Positions 25,057-34,228 of a stretch of 64,000 nucleotides of DNA are shown piece by piece (position 1 is the first letter of the stretch; the number at the start of each line of letters is the position of its first letter). The DNA lies in the NCBI GenBank assembly GCA_024636345.1, contig JAGXHG010000004.1, positions 186,001 to 250,000 on the forward strand, given 5' to 3'. The DNA comes from Desulfobulbaceae bacterium (lineage in GTDB: Bacteria; Desulfobacterota; Desulfobulbia; Desulfobulbales; Desulfocapsaceae). The notes below the pieces were generated by a model, which saw only the letters and a list, made by a program, of their open reading frames with translations, searched no databases and was not told where the DNA came from. The translations under genes were made by a program, and so were the position numbers.

Positions 25057-27371
25057 GCTTTCTCCAGACGAACTGCACATTTTTTGTAATCAGGCTGCTT
25101 TGAAATCGGGCAAAAAGCATCCAGGGTAACCTCGTTGATCAGGTAAGATTCATCAAAGAATGGCACAAACACCATGCCTCGGGGCGGTACGCCACGACCA
25201 TTGATGGAGGCCTTCATCGTCACCGAGCCACGTCTGGAGATAATTTTTACGTTTTCACCGGTTACCACACCAAGATCCGCCGCATCCTCAGGGTTTATTT
25301 CCACATACGACTCAGGCATGGCATTGTGGAGAACAGGGATCCGGCGGGTCATGGAGCCAGTATGCCAATGCTCGATAACCCGACCGGTATTGAGCCAGAA
25401 GTTGTATTCCTGATCCGGTGACTCGGCAGCAGGCTCGTAGGGACGGGCCCATATCCATGCCTTGCCATCTTTTTTACCATAAAAGTCAAAGTCGGTTCCC
25501 GGCTTACAGGCCGGATCATGTTTGGTGTTAAAACGCCACCTGGTCTCTTTACCGTTGACAAAGGGCCATTGCACCCCGGACCGCTCCTTGAGCATCTCGT
25601 ATGACGCCATGTTATGCTTTGGACCATCGTGGAAGCGCCTGTATTCTTCCCAGATTTTCCCGATATATTCATCTTCTCCCCAGGGAAACTGTTTCTGGAA
25701 ACCGAGCCTTCTGGCGACCTCGATGATCTGCCAGGTATCAGACATGGTGTCGCCGGGGCCAGGAACGATTCGGTCAAAATGAGCAGTACGACGTTCGGAG
25801 TTACCAAACATACCTTCCTGCTCAATCCACAAGGTTGCCGGCAGAATAACATCGGCAACATCAGTGGTCGGGGTAGGATAAACATCGGAGACAACAATAA
25901 ATCGGTCATCCTTCAAGGCACCGTTCCGGTAGCGAATCAGATTGGGCATGGTAACCATAGGGTTGGTCACCTGGATCCACATGAATCGGATATCACCACG
26001 ATCCAGGGCGCGGAACATCTCCACGGTGTGATAGGTGGGCTTCGGGTCGATATTTGTTACCGGCACATCCCAGATCTTGGCGGCCATCTCCCTGTCATGC
26101 TCGTTCATGACGACCCCATGGGGCAGGGCATGGGTCAAGGTTCCTACCTCACGCACAGTGCCACAGGCGCTTGGCTGGCCGGTGAGAGAGAAGGGACTGT
26201 TGCCGGGGGTCGATATCTTACCGGTGAGCAGATGGATGTTGTAGACAAGATTCTGGATCCAGGTTCCCCGCACATGCTGGTTCATTCCCATGCACCAGAA
26301 GGAGGTAACCTTTTTGGTCGGATCACCATACAGCGACGCCATGTATTTAATATCTTTAGCAGATACCCCGGAGATTTTCTCCACCTTTTCAGGTGTATAA
26401 TCCTCCAGGAAGGTCTTGTACTGCTCAAAGGTGATATCTTCAGGGACATCCGTGAAGCTGAAATGATCCTCGGTGCCATAACCGATATTGGTTTTTCCCT
26501 TATGAAAGGTGGTGTGCCTGTTCACAAAGTCCCAGTTTACCCAATCGTTGTGAATAATTTCGTAACAGATGGCGTTGGCAACAGCCAGGTCGGTACTGGG
26601 CTTAAAAAGAATCGATTTATCGGAGGCCTGGCTGCTCCTGGTGGTACGGGTGGCAAAGTCGATAATGGTTACATTTTTTTTGCGCTTGCGGCTGGCCAGC
26701 ATCCGGGAAAAAAGGACAGGATGCATTTCCGCCATATTATTGCCCCAGGTAACAAAAACATCAGCATGCTCGATATCTTCATAGCAGCCCATGGGTTCGT
26801 CGATGCCAAAGCTGGTCATAAATCCGGTGACCGCGCTCGCCATACAAAGCCTGGCATTGGCCTCAACATTGTTGGTGCCGAGACAGCCCTTGAAGAGTTT
26901 GGAGGCCACATAGCCATCAGGGATGGTCCACTGGCCGGAACCATACATGGCAACGGAATCTTTCCCGTGTTTTTCCATGGTTTCTTTGATCTTGGCGGCA
27001 ATGACATCCAGGGCTTCGGCCATGGGAACTTCGACCATTTTTCCATTCCTGCGGATCTGTGCTTTTTTAATTCGGTCCTTGCCGTACAGCGCCTGAACGG
27101 AATGAAATCCTTTCACACAGCACAATCCCTTATTGACACTGCAATTAGGATCACCTTTAACAGCAACAGCACGATCACCCGACACACCGACCAGGACACC
27201 GCAACCGGTGCCGCAGAAACGGCAGGGAGCTTTTTGCCAGCTTATTTGTCCGGATGCGCCTTCCTGTTGCTGCCAACCGGCAAAGCTGATACCAGGGAAG
27301 ATTGAACCAGCGGCGACAATCGCACTGCCTGCAGCGGCCGACTTAATGAATGCTCTTCTATTTAGCTTCAT
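25053..27371 (-). CDS. napA: Periplasmic nitrate reductase catalytic subunit NapA
   Basis: A Tat signal (NRRAFIKSAAAGSAIVAAG) exports the folded enzyme. The [4Fe-4S] cluster is bound by CRFCGTGC (Cys50, 53, 57) and a Cys in GLCCVKG. The molybdenum ligand is the Cys of NARLCMAS (about 175), which separates NapA from Ser- or Sec-containing relatives. The bis-MGD pocket blocks (YGSGQWTIPDGY, VTWGNNMAEMHPV, GMNQHVRGTW) fit NapA. It reduces nitrate to nitrite in the periplasm. At 772 aa it is close to the monomeric deltaproteobacterial NapA size. It overlaps the NapB-like gene and follows napD. Confidence 0.95.
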   Translation of the reverse strand: MKLNRRAFIKSAAAGSAIVAAGSIFPGISFAGWQQQEGASGQISWQKAPCRFCGTGCGVLVGVSGDRAVAVKGDPNCSVNKGLCCVKGFHSVQALYGKDRIKKAQIRRNGKMVEVPMAEALDVIAAKIKETMEKHGKDSVAMYGSGQWTIPDGYVASKLFKGCLGTNNVEANARLCMASAVTGFMTSFGIDEPMGCYEDIEHADVFVTWGNNMAEMHPVLFSRMLASRKRKKNVTIIDFATRTTRSSQASDKSILFKPSTDLAVANAICYEIIHNDWVNWDFVNRHTTFHKGKTNIGYGTEDHFSFTDVPEDITFEQYKTFLEDYTPEKVEKISGVSAKDIKYMASLYGDPTKKVTSFWCMGMNQHVRGTWIQNLVYNIHLLTGKISTPGNSPFSLTGQPSACGTVREVGTLTHALPHGVVMNEHDREMAAKIWDVPVTNIDPKPTYHTVEMFRALDRGDIRFMWIQVTNPMVTMPNLIRYRNGALKDDRFIVVSDVYPTPTTDVADVILPATLWIEQEGMFGNSERRTAHFDRIVPGPGDTMSDTWQIIEVARRLGFQKQFPWGEDEYIGKIWEEYRRFHDGPKHNMASYEMLKERSGVQWPFVNGKETRWRFNTKHDPACKPGTDFDFYGKKDGKAWIWARPYEPAAESPDQEYNFWLNTGRVIEHWHTGSMTRRIPVLHNAMPESYVEINPEDAADLGVVTGENVKIISRRGSVTMKASINGRGVPPRGMVFVPFFDESYLINEVTLDAFCPISKQPDYKKCAVRLEKA

Positions 27372-27397
27372 ATTTTTCTCTTTTCACTCCCTCTTTA

Positions 27398-27628
27398 TTA
27401 TTCAGCGTTATGGCCAAAGGTCATACTTATTGATTGCAACGAAGGTAAATTTTTCAGCATTTCCTGCAGCTTATTTTCTGTTTTTTCATCAGGGGTATCT
27501 GTTACAAGCACCACTACCTCCTGATTATCAGAAGGAATGATTTCACAATGCTCCATGGCTGACAGGTCAGCACATAATTGTTCCATCGCTCCTGCCTGGG
27601 GCAGTACCAGAAAACTTAAAATCGGCAT
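27398..27628 (-). CDS. napD: NapD-like chaperone for NapA
   Basis: A 76-aa protein of the ferredoxin-like NapD type (MPILSFLVLPQAGAMEQL, with VVVLVTDTPDEKTENKL later). NapD binds the NapA twin-arginine signal peptide and holds it until the molybdenum cofactor is inserted. GGAGG lies close before the ATG. It is first in the nap operon, 26 nt from napA. Sequence similarity is limited because NapD is short and variable, so position carries much of the argument. Confidence 0.8.
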   Translation of the reverse strand: MPILSFLVLPQAGAMEQLCADLSAMEHCEIIPSDNQEVVVLVTDTPDEKTENKLQEMLKNLPSLQSISMTFGHNAE

Positions 27629-27800
27629 ATCGCCTCCATAAAATTTGTATTTTATCTCTCTAAGGATCCATCAAATCCAGAGACAGTTCATTTATTAAAA
27701 ATTCTATCACATATCACATACTGAAAAGACAAAGCAAATCCTGTACCAATTATATTTTTATCGCGTATTCGGGGGGTTAAGACAATATCTTCAATACCAT
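27629..27800 (-). promoter_or_regulatory. nap operon upstream region with tandem TATCACA
   Basis: This AT-rich region precedes napD. At 27705-27718 the sequence TATCACA occurs twice in a row on the + strand (TGTGATA on the coding strand). That is a possible binding site for a CRP/FNR-family regulator, but I see no clean dyad and cannot name the factor. No gene is seen. Confidence 0.3.
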
Positions 27801-27860
27801 GCGCTACCGCAAGGTAACACGAGACGCCTTGAGCGATACCTTATGGTAGCGCTTAAGGCC
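27801..27860. repeat. Two overlapping, mutually exclusive hairpins (REP-like)
   Basis: GCGCTACCGCAAGGTA (27801-27816) pairs with TACCTTATGGTAGCGC (27837-27852), 14 of 16 matching. GCCTTGAGCG (27826-27835) pairs with CGCTTAAGGC (27850-27859), 9 of 10 matching. The two stems share bases 27850-27852, so only one can form at a time. The block lies right next to a decayed REP-associated transposase. Confidence 0.75.
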
Positions 27861-27919
27861 GGAGCTGACGATGGCGCCACCGCGCTCCCCCCCTTCCTGC
27901 CAGGGATGTCGAGAATTTT

Positions 27920-28158
27920 ATGGCGATCAGTAGAGCAGAGTGGCATGAAAGATTTGCCTGTTGGCACAATGATGAGCTACCACCTGACTGGCGCGGTCTT
28001 TTGATGCTACCACCAGCAGATGAAGTTGAGGTGATTCAGCGCCATGAATGCACCGGCCACCCTTTAGGAAGGAAGGTTTTGTTAAAAACAGGGAGAAGGA
28101 TTTTGATCGGCTTTTACGATCGTAAAAGCCAGATCCAAAGAGGAATGTTGGGAGTTAG
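27920..28158 (+). pseudogene. Relic of a REP-associated tyrosine transposase (RAYT), C-terminal part
   Basis: The first frame reads HNDELPPDWRGLLMLPP and then EVEVIQRHECTGHPLG, which matches the conserved C-terminal region of RAYT/IS200-like transposases (usually RRHTRTGRPLG). After a one-base shift in the GGAAGGAAGG run near 28070 the match continues as EGFVKNREKDFDRLLRS, a TAA, then KPDPKRNVGS and a stop. The catalytic N-terminal two thirds are absent. The assignment is from motif memory. It is dead by frameshift, stop and truncation. Confidence 0.55.
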
Positions 28159-28325
28159 AGATACTGTCCCCGAAATTCTGCCGCGGCGGCTATTCCAGGC
28201 TTAAAATATAAAACGATAGAAAAAGGCGATCACTCACCTTCACCTCGGCCTGCATCAGGAACGCGCCCTGGCACATTCAGGTACAACGGTTTCTCCGAAG
28301 ACATCCTTTATCACGACACCGTGAT

Positions 28326-30278
28326 TTAATCCGTCAGCCAGTAAAACTGGTATGGCGGGATCACCAGCTCTTCCTTGAACATGGCGGGCTGCTCCCCGGA
28401 GTAGAGATCCCGTACCGAACCATAACGGAAATACCCTTTCCGGCCTACATCCTCCAGATTCAGGTGCTGGGGAGCACTGTCAAAGTTCGCCACCACCAGC
28501 ACCCGGTTGTTCGGCTGGGAAAAATCAAAACGCGAAAAGACAAAGAGGTGGGGGTTACCCACATCCAGCAGTTCGCGATTGTTGAAATCGGCAAAGGCCG
28601 TCACTTCCTTGCGAACGGCGATCATCTTTTTGATGGCGGTAAACAGGCGATATTCAATGGTTCCCGGGGTATTACGTAATTCCGCCCTTTCCCAGTCCAT
28701 CTGCGGACGGTGGGCCCAGCGGCTGTCGTTGGCCTTGGCCGGATCATCGAGATAGGTACGGTCATTGAGGGTACCTATGGCATCCCCGTAATAAAGTAAC
28801 GGGATACCGCCAAAGGCCATGATCATGCCATGCAGCAGGAGGATGGTCTTGATGGCAACATCAATCCGTTCAGGGTCATCAGCCTCCAAGGCACTCTCCA
28901 GTCCCGCCAGGGATGCCAGCGAGCCTGAGATCCGCGTGTCGCCGGTCTTGTCATTATGCCCGAACGGCAGGCCGCGGGCCGGGGAAGCCTCGTAATCTCC
29001 GGTATAATAGTCAATAAGGAACTGACGGTGCGCTTGGGGATCATAGTCCACCGCCCGGATGTCATTGTCGTCAAAGCCGAGCCCGATATCATCATGGCAA
29101 CGCAGGTAATTCAGCCATGTGGCACGATCCAACTTGTCCGGCAGACTCTTGACCCCTTGAGTCAGCAGTCTGGCATTTTTGGTTGCCACCGCGTCCCATA
29201 GTAGGGCCATGAAGGTGGCATTATAAGCAATTTCGCACTCCTTGGCGTTAATGGCGTCTTCGCCGAAATACTTGATGATCTCCACCGGGGCGACGATGGC
29301 CTCGGCGATGAACAAGACCCCGGGGGCCGTCACCTGACAGCAATCCTTCATCAATTGCAGCAGCAGATGGGCCTCGCGCTCATTCTGACAGATGCTGCCG
29401 ATCTTTTTCCACAGAAAGGCAACCGCATCGAGGCGCAGTATATCGGCGCCCTGATTGGCCCAGAAGAGGATGATATCGAGCATCTCGATGAAAACCGCCG
29501 GATTGCTGTAATTCAGATCCCACTGGTAACTGTTAAAGACTGTCATCACCCACTTGCCCATTGCCTCGTCCCAGGTGAAATTGCCGGGGGCGGTTTCAGG
29601 GAAGATTTCCGGCATGCTGACTTCAAACATATCCGGCACTTCGCGGTTATCGAAGATGTAGTAGTAATCCTGATAGCGGGTGTCACCTTCCCGCGCCTGT
29701 TGTGCCCATTGATGCTCGTCGGAGGTATGATTAAGCACAACATCGAGAGTCAGCAGGATGTTGCGCTTGCGCAGTTCGCCAGCCAGTTCCTGCAGATCTT
29801 CCATCTTGCCGAAGCGGCTTTCGATCTGGCGAAAGTCACTGATCGCATAGCCACCGTCGCTGGCGCCTTGCGGACACTGCATCATCGGCATGAGATGCAC
29901 CATGTTGACGCCGAGCTCCGGAAAGTAGTTGACCCGCTGGGTCAGGTCAGGCAGGTCGCGGGCAAAACCGTCGGCATAGAGCGCCATACCCACCCATTCC
30001 TGACTGAGGAACCAGTTATGGTTCTTTTCCCGCTCAAGATCGGACTGGCGCAGATAATCTGGCCGCTGCACATACTGCCGGGCCATGGTTTCTACCAACG
30101 CCTGAATCTGCGGCCGGAAATCGTCACGTTTGCCGTAAAGAATGGTAAAGAGTGAGTAGATGGGGTAAAAATTCGCCCCCAGCCGGGTATAGAAATAACG
30201 CAACTCTTCCCCCTGGATTTCCGGGTCGAGTTCGCTCAGGATGTCGTTCAAAAGAGAATGGGATATTTGTTCGTACAT
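28326..30278 (-). CDS. ams: Amylosucrase (GH13)
   Basis: A 650-aa GH13 enzyme with the amylosucrase N-terminal helical domain and barrel. The catalytic nucleophile is in DILRLDAVAF, the acid/base Glu in LFIAEAIVAP, and the third Asp in YLRCHDDIGLGF. The HNDKTGDTRISGSLASLAGLE block is characteristic of amylosucrases. It transfers glucose from sucrose to an alpha-1,4-glucan and releases fructose. AGAGGA precedes the ATG. It is the last gene of the sucrose operon, 10 nt after the fructokinase gene, so together they can turn stored sucrose into glucan plus fructose-phosphate. Confidence 0.95.
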   Translation of the reverse strand: MYEQISHSLLNDILSELDPEIQGEELRYFYTRLGANFYPIYSLFTILYGKRDDFRPQIQALVETMARQYVQRPDYLRQSDLEREKNHNWFLSQEWVGMALYADGFARDLPDLTQRVNYFPELGVNMVHLMPMMQCPQGASDGGYAISDFRQIESRFGKMEDLQELAGELRKRNILLTLDVVLNHTSDEHQWAQQAREGDTRYQDYYYIFDNREVPDMFEVSMPEIFPETAPGNFTWDEAMGKWVMTVFNSYQWDLNYSNPAVFIEMLDIILFWANQGADILRLDAVAFLWKKIGSICQNEREAHLLLQLMKDCCQVTAPGVLFIAEAIVAPVEIIKYFGEDAINAKECEIAYNATFMALLWDAVATKNARLLTQGVKSLPDKLDRATWLNYLRCHDDIGLGFDDNDIRAVDYDPQAHRQFLIDYYTGDYEASPARGLPFGHNDKTGDTRISGSLASLAGLESALEADDPERIDVAIKTILLLHGMIMAFGGIPLLYYGDAIGTLNDRTYLDDPAKANDSRWAHRPQMDWERAELRNTPGTIEYRLFTAIKKMIAVRKEVTAFADFNNRELLDVGNPHLFVFSRFDFSQPNNRVLVVANFDSAPQHLNLEDVGRKGYFRYGSVRDLYSGEQPAMFKEELVIPPYQFYWLTD

Positions 30279-30288
30279 GGGTTGTCCT

Positions 30289-31200
30289 CTATATCAGTTG
30301 CCACGCTTCAATGAATGTCTGGTAAAAATCACGCTCCCGGCTGGTCGCACCCCGCAGGCCGACCACGGCGGCGGCAAACTGCTGGGCGTAACGCAAGGTC
30401 TGTTCCATCGGCCAGCCTTTCAGCAGTCCCATGATCAGTACACTGCTGAACGAATCACCGGCCCCGACGGTGTCCACCACCTGTACCGCCTGTTCCGGTC
30501 TGACCCGTAGACGTTCCCCCTGTGCCGAAACAGCCAGGGCGCCTGCGTCCCCTTGGGTCACGATCAACCATGCCAGCGGTAGGGAATCAAAGAGATGGTG
30601 GATACGGCTCTCGGTGTCACGGACTTGCGGAACGATCTGCTCCAGTTCGTCCGCATTGATCTTGAGCCAGTGCACGCCTTCCAGCAGATAGCCGATGGTT
30701 TCAATATCCCACCATGGTTCACGCAGATTGATATCGATAAAACGGGGCATGCTGCTCTGTTGTTTCAGCCATTGCCAGCTTGTGCGGGAAACAATCTGCC
30801 GCAGGGCAAGACTACCATGATAGAGCAGGCCGTCTGCAGGAAATGCAGGCAGCCCCTCATTGCGGATATAATCCCAGGCGCTGTCCGGCACGATGCGATA
30901 CTGCGGCTCACCATGATGGAAGCTGACATCCACCACACCGGTAGGATAATGCGTGTCAGTCTGCAGACCGGACAGATCCATGCCCCACTCCTGCATGGCA
31001 TGGCGAACCTGTTCGCCCAGAGGATCGGTGCCGACGCTGGAGATGAACAGCGGTTCCAGACCGAATGCCTGCAGGTGCCAAGCCACATTAAAGGGCGCGC
31101 CACCAAGAATGGCTGTACCATCCGGAAAGCGGTCAAAGAGCACTTCACCGAAGATGATCGGCCGAGAAGTGGTGCCTGATGCGAGCGCGTCCCTATCCAT
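30289..31200 (-). CDS. fruK: PfkB-family fructokinase
   Basis: A 303-aa ribokinase-fold enzyme with N-terminal FGEVLFDRFPDGTAILGGAPFNVAWH, of which the GGAPFNVAW core is the substrate-binding signature, and the C-terminal anion-hole motif DTVGAGDSFSS with the catalytic Asp. It should phosphorylate fructose released from sucrose by amylosucrase. The ATG follows the upstream stop codon directly (TAAATG), indicating translational coupling in the sucrose operon. Confidence 0.93.
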   Translation of the reverse strand: MDRDALASGTTSRPIIFGEVLFDRFPDGTAILGGAPFNVAWHLQAFGLEPLFISSVGTDPLGEQVRHAMQEWGMDLSGLQTDTHYPTGVVDVSFHHGEPQYRIVPDSAWDYIRNEGLPAFPADGLLYHGSLALRQIVSRTSWQWLKQQSSMPRFIDINLREPWWDIETIGYLLEGVHWLKINADELEQIVPQVRDTESRIHHLFDSLPLAWLIVTQGDAGALAVSAQGERLRVRPEQAVQVVDTVGAGDSFSSVLIMGLLKGWPMEQTLRYAQQFAAAVVGLRGATSRERDFYQTFIEAWQLI

Positions 31201-32046
31201 TTATTCACTCTCCAGCCGTGGTATTATGGCAGGGTGATAATGGGCCAGCCCCTCCAGAATACCTGCCGCATAATTTCCATTCATACCGTAAAAGCCGCCA
31301 CTGGCGAGATATAACGCCTGTGCTGTTCCAGCAATGGCTGCCATTTCTTGCGCCTCCCGCTTGATCTCAGGACTGGCATTGTGCACCAGAATGGCAGGAA
31401 TCGGGCTGACCAGCACCGGCAGGTCGTTACCGCTGTCGCCGGCAAAGACCGTATTCGCGAGACCAAAACCCTGATGTTCCATGAGGAACTCAATGGCATG
31501 GCGTTTGGTGGCACGAGCTGGCAAGACATCCAGCAGCCCAATGTCAGCAGGTTCATCAATGCTCCAGATCAGGCTGGCTCTGATATCCTCTTGCCGCAGG
31601 CGCCTCTCCATTTCATCCATCAGCTCCCTATGGTCGACGCCCAGACTGACATAGTAGCTCAGCTTGTGGGTGTTCTGCTTGAACTCTTCCTGGAGTTGCA
31701 GGGGCGGCAAACCTTGCAGCAGAGTGGCCAGTTCCGCATGGCTGCGCCCTCTCCAGTCGGGAGCGATGTGCGATTCCCATGCCTCCCAGTGCTTCCAGTT
31801 CCAGCCTTCGCAGGCATAGATGGTGGAACCTACATCCCCAAGCACAAAGCTAGGCAGGGGCAGCTCATATTCTTCGACAGCTTCCCTTACCAATCTTTGA
31901 TCCCGCCCGGTGACATAGGCCAGCACGATTTCCGGCAAGGCCGCCAGCTGATGGAACCATTTGCGGGCCTCGGGTGATTCCGCGTCCACCCCGTTGGGGA
32001 TCAGGGTGCGATCCAGATCGGTACAGATCAGCAGGCGCTCTCTCAT
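31201..32046 (-). CDS. spp: Sucrose-phosphate phosphatase (HAD superfamily)
   Basis: The HAD nucleophile motif is intact (CTDLDRTLIPNG), with YVTGRDQRLV and the third motif VFAGDSGNDLPVL. Cof-type cap features and its place directly after sucrose-phosphate synthase make sucrose-6-phosphate the likely substrate. Its ATG overlaps the sps stop by 4 nt. Related mannosyl- or glucosyl-3-phosphoglycerate phosphatases look similar, but the neighbours favour sucrose. Confidence 0.9.
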   Translation of the reverse strand: MRERLLICTDLDRTLIPNGVDAESPEARKWFHQLAALPEIVLAYVTGRDQRLVREAVEEYELPLPSFVLGDVGSTIYACEGWNWKHWEAWESHIAPDWRGRSHAELATLLQGLPPLQLQEEFKQNTHKLSYYVSLGVDHRELMDEMERRLRQEDIRASLIWSIDEPADIGLLDVLPARATKRHAIEFLMEHQGFGLANTVFAGDSGNDLPVLVSPIPAILVHNASPEIKREAQEMAAIAGTAQALYLASGGFYGMNGNYAAGILEGLAHYHPAIIPRLESE

Positions 32047-34193
32047 GTTGTCACCAAATAACAGCTCTGAAAGAAGTTGTAATGCTCAATGGCCTCCAGA
32101 ATCCCTTCGGCGCAGGGGCGCGTGGCAAAAAAAATCTTCTCGGCGTTTTCCAGATCCGAAAGCTCTTCGTAATGACGGTTGGCCACCACGACGGCAAGGG
32201 TGTTGCCACGCATCATGTCTTCATCGCTGCCGGAACCACCGGCGGCAAGTACTCTCTCCAGTGGAATATCCCATTTATCAGCAACCCAGCGTAACGCCAA
32301 CCCTTTAGAAGCACGTACCGGAACGATATCAAGGTATTGTCCGAATGAGAGCACGGCATTCACTGTCTGGCCCTCCTGATGCAGCAAGCGATTAATCTGC
32401 TGCATGTCCGGCGCGGTTTGCGGATCAATATAATAACTCACCTTGAAACGATTTTGCTCACTCTTAGGTTGCAATTTCAGCCCCGGAAGTTCGCTCAGGA
32501 TGCTGCGAATGATGCGCGGATGCCAGAGATGATCGATATGCCTCTTCCATGCCGTGTCCGGCACCAAATTTGGTGCGTAATGGATTTCCGTGCCAAGGCT
32601 GGTAACCAGCACATCAGGCATGGGGATCCGCTGTTTCTTCAGGACCTGAATGGCGGAATCCAGCCGCCGTCCGGTGACGATGCCGAACAGGACGCACCTG
32701 CGGTTAGCCTGCAGGGCTTCGATAAAGCAAGCAAGCGCCTGAGGGTCCCCCAGAAGGTTATGGTCAAGACTGGAGAACAGTGCCCGGTCATGATGCAGCT
32801 GTTGACGACGTCTGGTGCGTAACAGCGGGGAGGCTTCTGTCCGGGCAATCAGCGGCTGCAACACCTCCATATATTTTTTCGTATGCGCCTGCCATGAATA
32901 ATGCTTGCGTACACCCTGCAGTCCATTAGCAACGAATTGTGCCCACTCTTGCGGTTCGGTCAGTACGCGCAGCAGTTTACTAATAATATCAATACGGTCC
33001 AGCGGATCGATCAGGTAACCGTTCCGACAGTTGCCGATGATATCAGTAGGGCCGCCGTCTTCAGTGGCGACAATGGGCACAGCGCTGGCAGCCGCCTCGA
33101 TCAGGGTCAGGCCGAAAGGTTCGGTCAGCGCGGGATTGACAAAAACGCCTTTACTCAGGGCCGCAAGACGATAAAGAATTGACACTTCAGAAGCCTGGTG
33201 ATGCTTGGGATAGGCCACTTTCCCGTACAGGTCATACTGATCAACGGTCAGCAGAATATCATTCAGTACTTCCTGGGCGCCGGTATCCATGTCGCTGATA
33301 TCATCACGGTTCCCGGCAATGATGACAAGATTAGCCAGCTGCTGCAACTCAGGTGATTCCCCATAGGCGCTGACCAGTTGCACGATATTCTTGCGCGGGT
33401 CAGGCCGCGACAGGGCAAGGATCATCGGCTTGGCGGGTTCCTGCAGAAAACGGGAAACCTCGGCGGCAATCGCACTTTTGTCTTCGTCGCCTTGCGGGGC
33501 ATGAAACTGCTGCAAATCCGTCCCCGGCGGCACAACACGCATCCGTTCAGGCTGATAATGGTCGTAGAGCGCATACTGTTCCGTCACCTCCTGCCGGGTA
33601 CTGGTAATAACGCGCTCAGCCACACTCAAGGTGGTCTCTTCAGCTTCGATGCGGCGGGTAATATTGTAACGGGTCTCCAGAGCTGCCTTGCTGTGGCCTG
33701 CAGCCAGGAGCTGGCGGCGCTTGCTGCGCCCAAGAGAATGACCGGTATGAACCAGCGGGATACCAAGCTGGTGGGAAATACGGGTACCCACATAGCCGGC
33801 ATCGGCATAATGGCTGTGGATAATGGCTGGTTTCCGGACCTGCTGTTTGAAATAATCAAGGACTGAGTCAGCGAAGTTATCCAGACAGTCCCACAACTGT
33901 TCCTTCGGCAGATACATTTCCTCACCGCAGTCAATACGTACGATCTGGACATTATCACCAAGCCTTTCCACGGGCTGGGCGTAATCCGCACTGACAGAAG
34001 GATCAACCACCCTGCGGGTCAGAAGATCAACATGTCCGACATCGGGATGCGTTCCCAATGCCCGCGCCAGTTCCACCACATATTTGGTTTGACCGCCGGT
34101 ATCGGCATCACGACCAAGTTCAAGATTTTGACCGCGGATCAGACCGTGGATGCTGATCAGGACAATATAAGGTTTGTTATCATCATTTGTCAT
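32043..34193 (-). CDS. sps: Sucrose-phosphate synthase with a degenerate C-terminal phosphatase domain
   Basis: Residues 1-450 form a GT-B glycosyltransferase: SIHGLIRGQNLELGRDADTG and GGQTKYVVELARAL at the start, HTGHSLGRSKR in the middle, and the sugar-nucleotide site EPFGLTLIEA. It joins UDP-glucose to fructose-6-phosphate. Residues about 465-716 are a HAD domain, but its first motif reads LFSSLDHNLL, with Ser where the nucleophilic Asp should be (near residue 474), so this domain is probably not an active phosphatase. The separate downstream spp supplies that step. GGAG precedes the ATG. At 716 aa it matches two-domain bacterial SPS. Confidence 0.95.
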   Translation of the reverse strand: MTNDDNKPYIVLISIHGLIRGQNLELGRDADTGGQTKYVVELARALGTHPDVGHVDLLTRRVVDPSVSADYAQPVERLGDNVQIVRIDCGEEMYLPKEQLWDCLDNFADSVLDYFKQQVRKPAIIHSHYADAGYVGTRISHQLGIPLVHTGHSLGRSKRRQLLAAGHSKAALETRYNITRRIEAEETTLSVAERVITSTRQEVTEQYALYDHYQPERMRVVPPGTDLQQFHAPQGDEDKSAIAAEVSRFLQEPAKPMILALSRPDPRKNIVQLVSAYGESPELQQLANLVIIAGNRDDISDMDTGAQEVLNDILLTVDQYDLYGKVAYPKHHQASEVSILYRLAALSKGVFVNPALTEPFGLTLIEAAASAVPIVATEDGGPTDIIGNCRNGYLIDPLDRIDIISKLLRVLTEPQEWAQFVANGLQGVRKHYSWQAHTKKYMEVLQPLIARTEASPLLRTRRRQQLHHDRALFSSLDHNLLGDPQALACFIEALQANRRCVLFGIVTGRRLDSAIQVLKKQRIPMPDVLVTSLGTEIHYAPNLVPDTAWKRHIDHLWHPRIIRSILSELPGLKLQPKSEQNRFKVSYYIDPQTAPDMQQINRLLHQEGQTVNAVLSFGQYLDIVPVRASKGLALRWVADKWDIPLERVLAAGGSGSDEDMMRGNTLAVVVANRHYEELSDLENAEKIFFATRPCAEGILEAIEHYNFFQSCYLVTT

Positions 34194-34228
34194 ATCAACT
34201 CCGGAATTGATTATACCTCACGTACCAT

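Noticed and set aside
25614-27305. Long + strand open frame of 563 codons
   Set aside because: Complement of napA; composition follows the codon positions of napA and no family is recognisable.
25053-27371. Arsenate reductase or formate dehydrogenase catalytic subunit
   Set aside because: The NARLC molybdenum-ligand region, napD next to it and the NapB-like subunit all favour NapA.
29355-30155. + strand frame of 266 codons
   Set aside because: Antisense shadow of amylosucrase.
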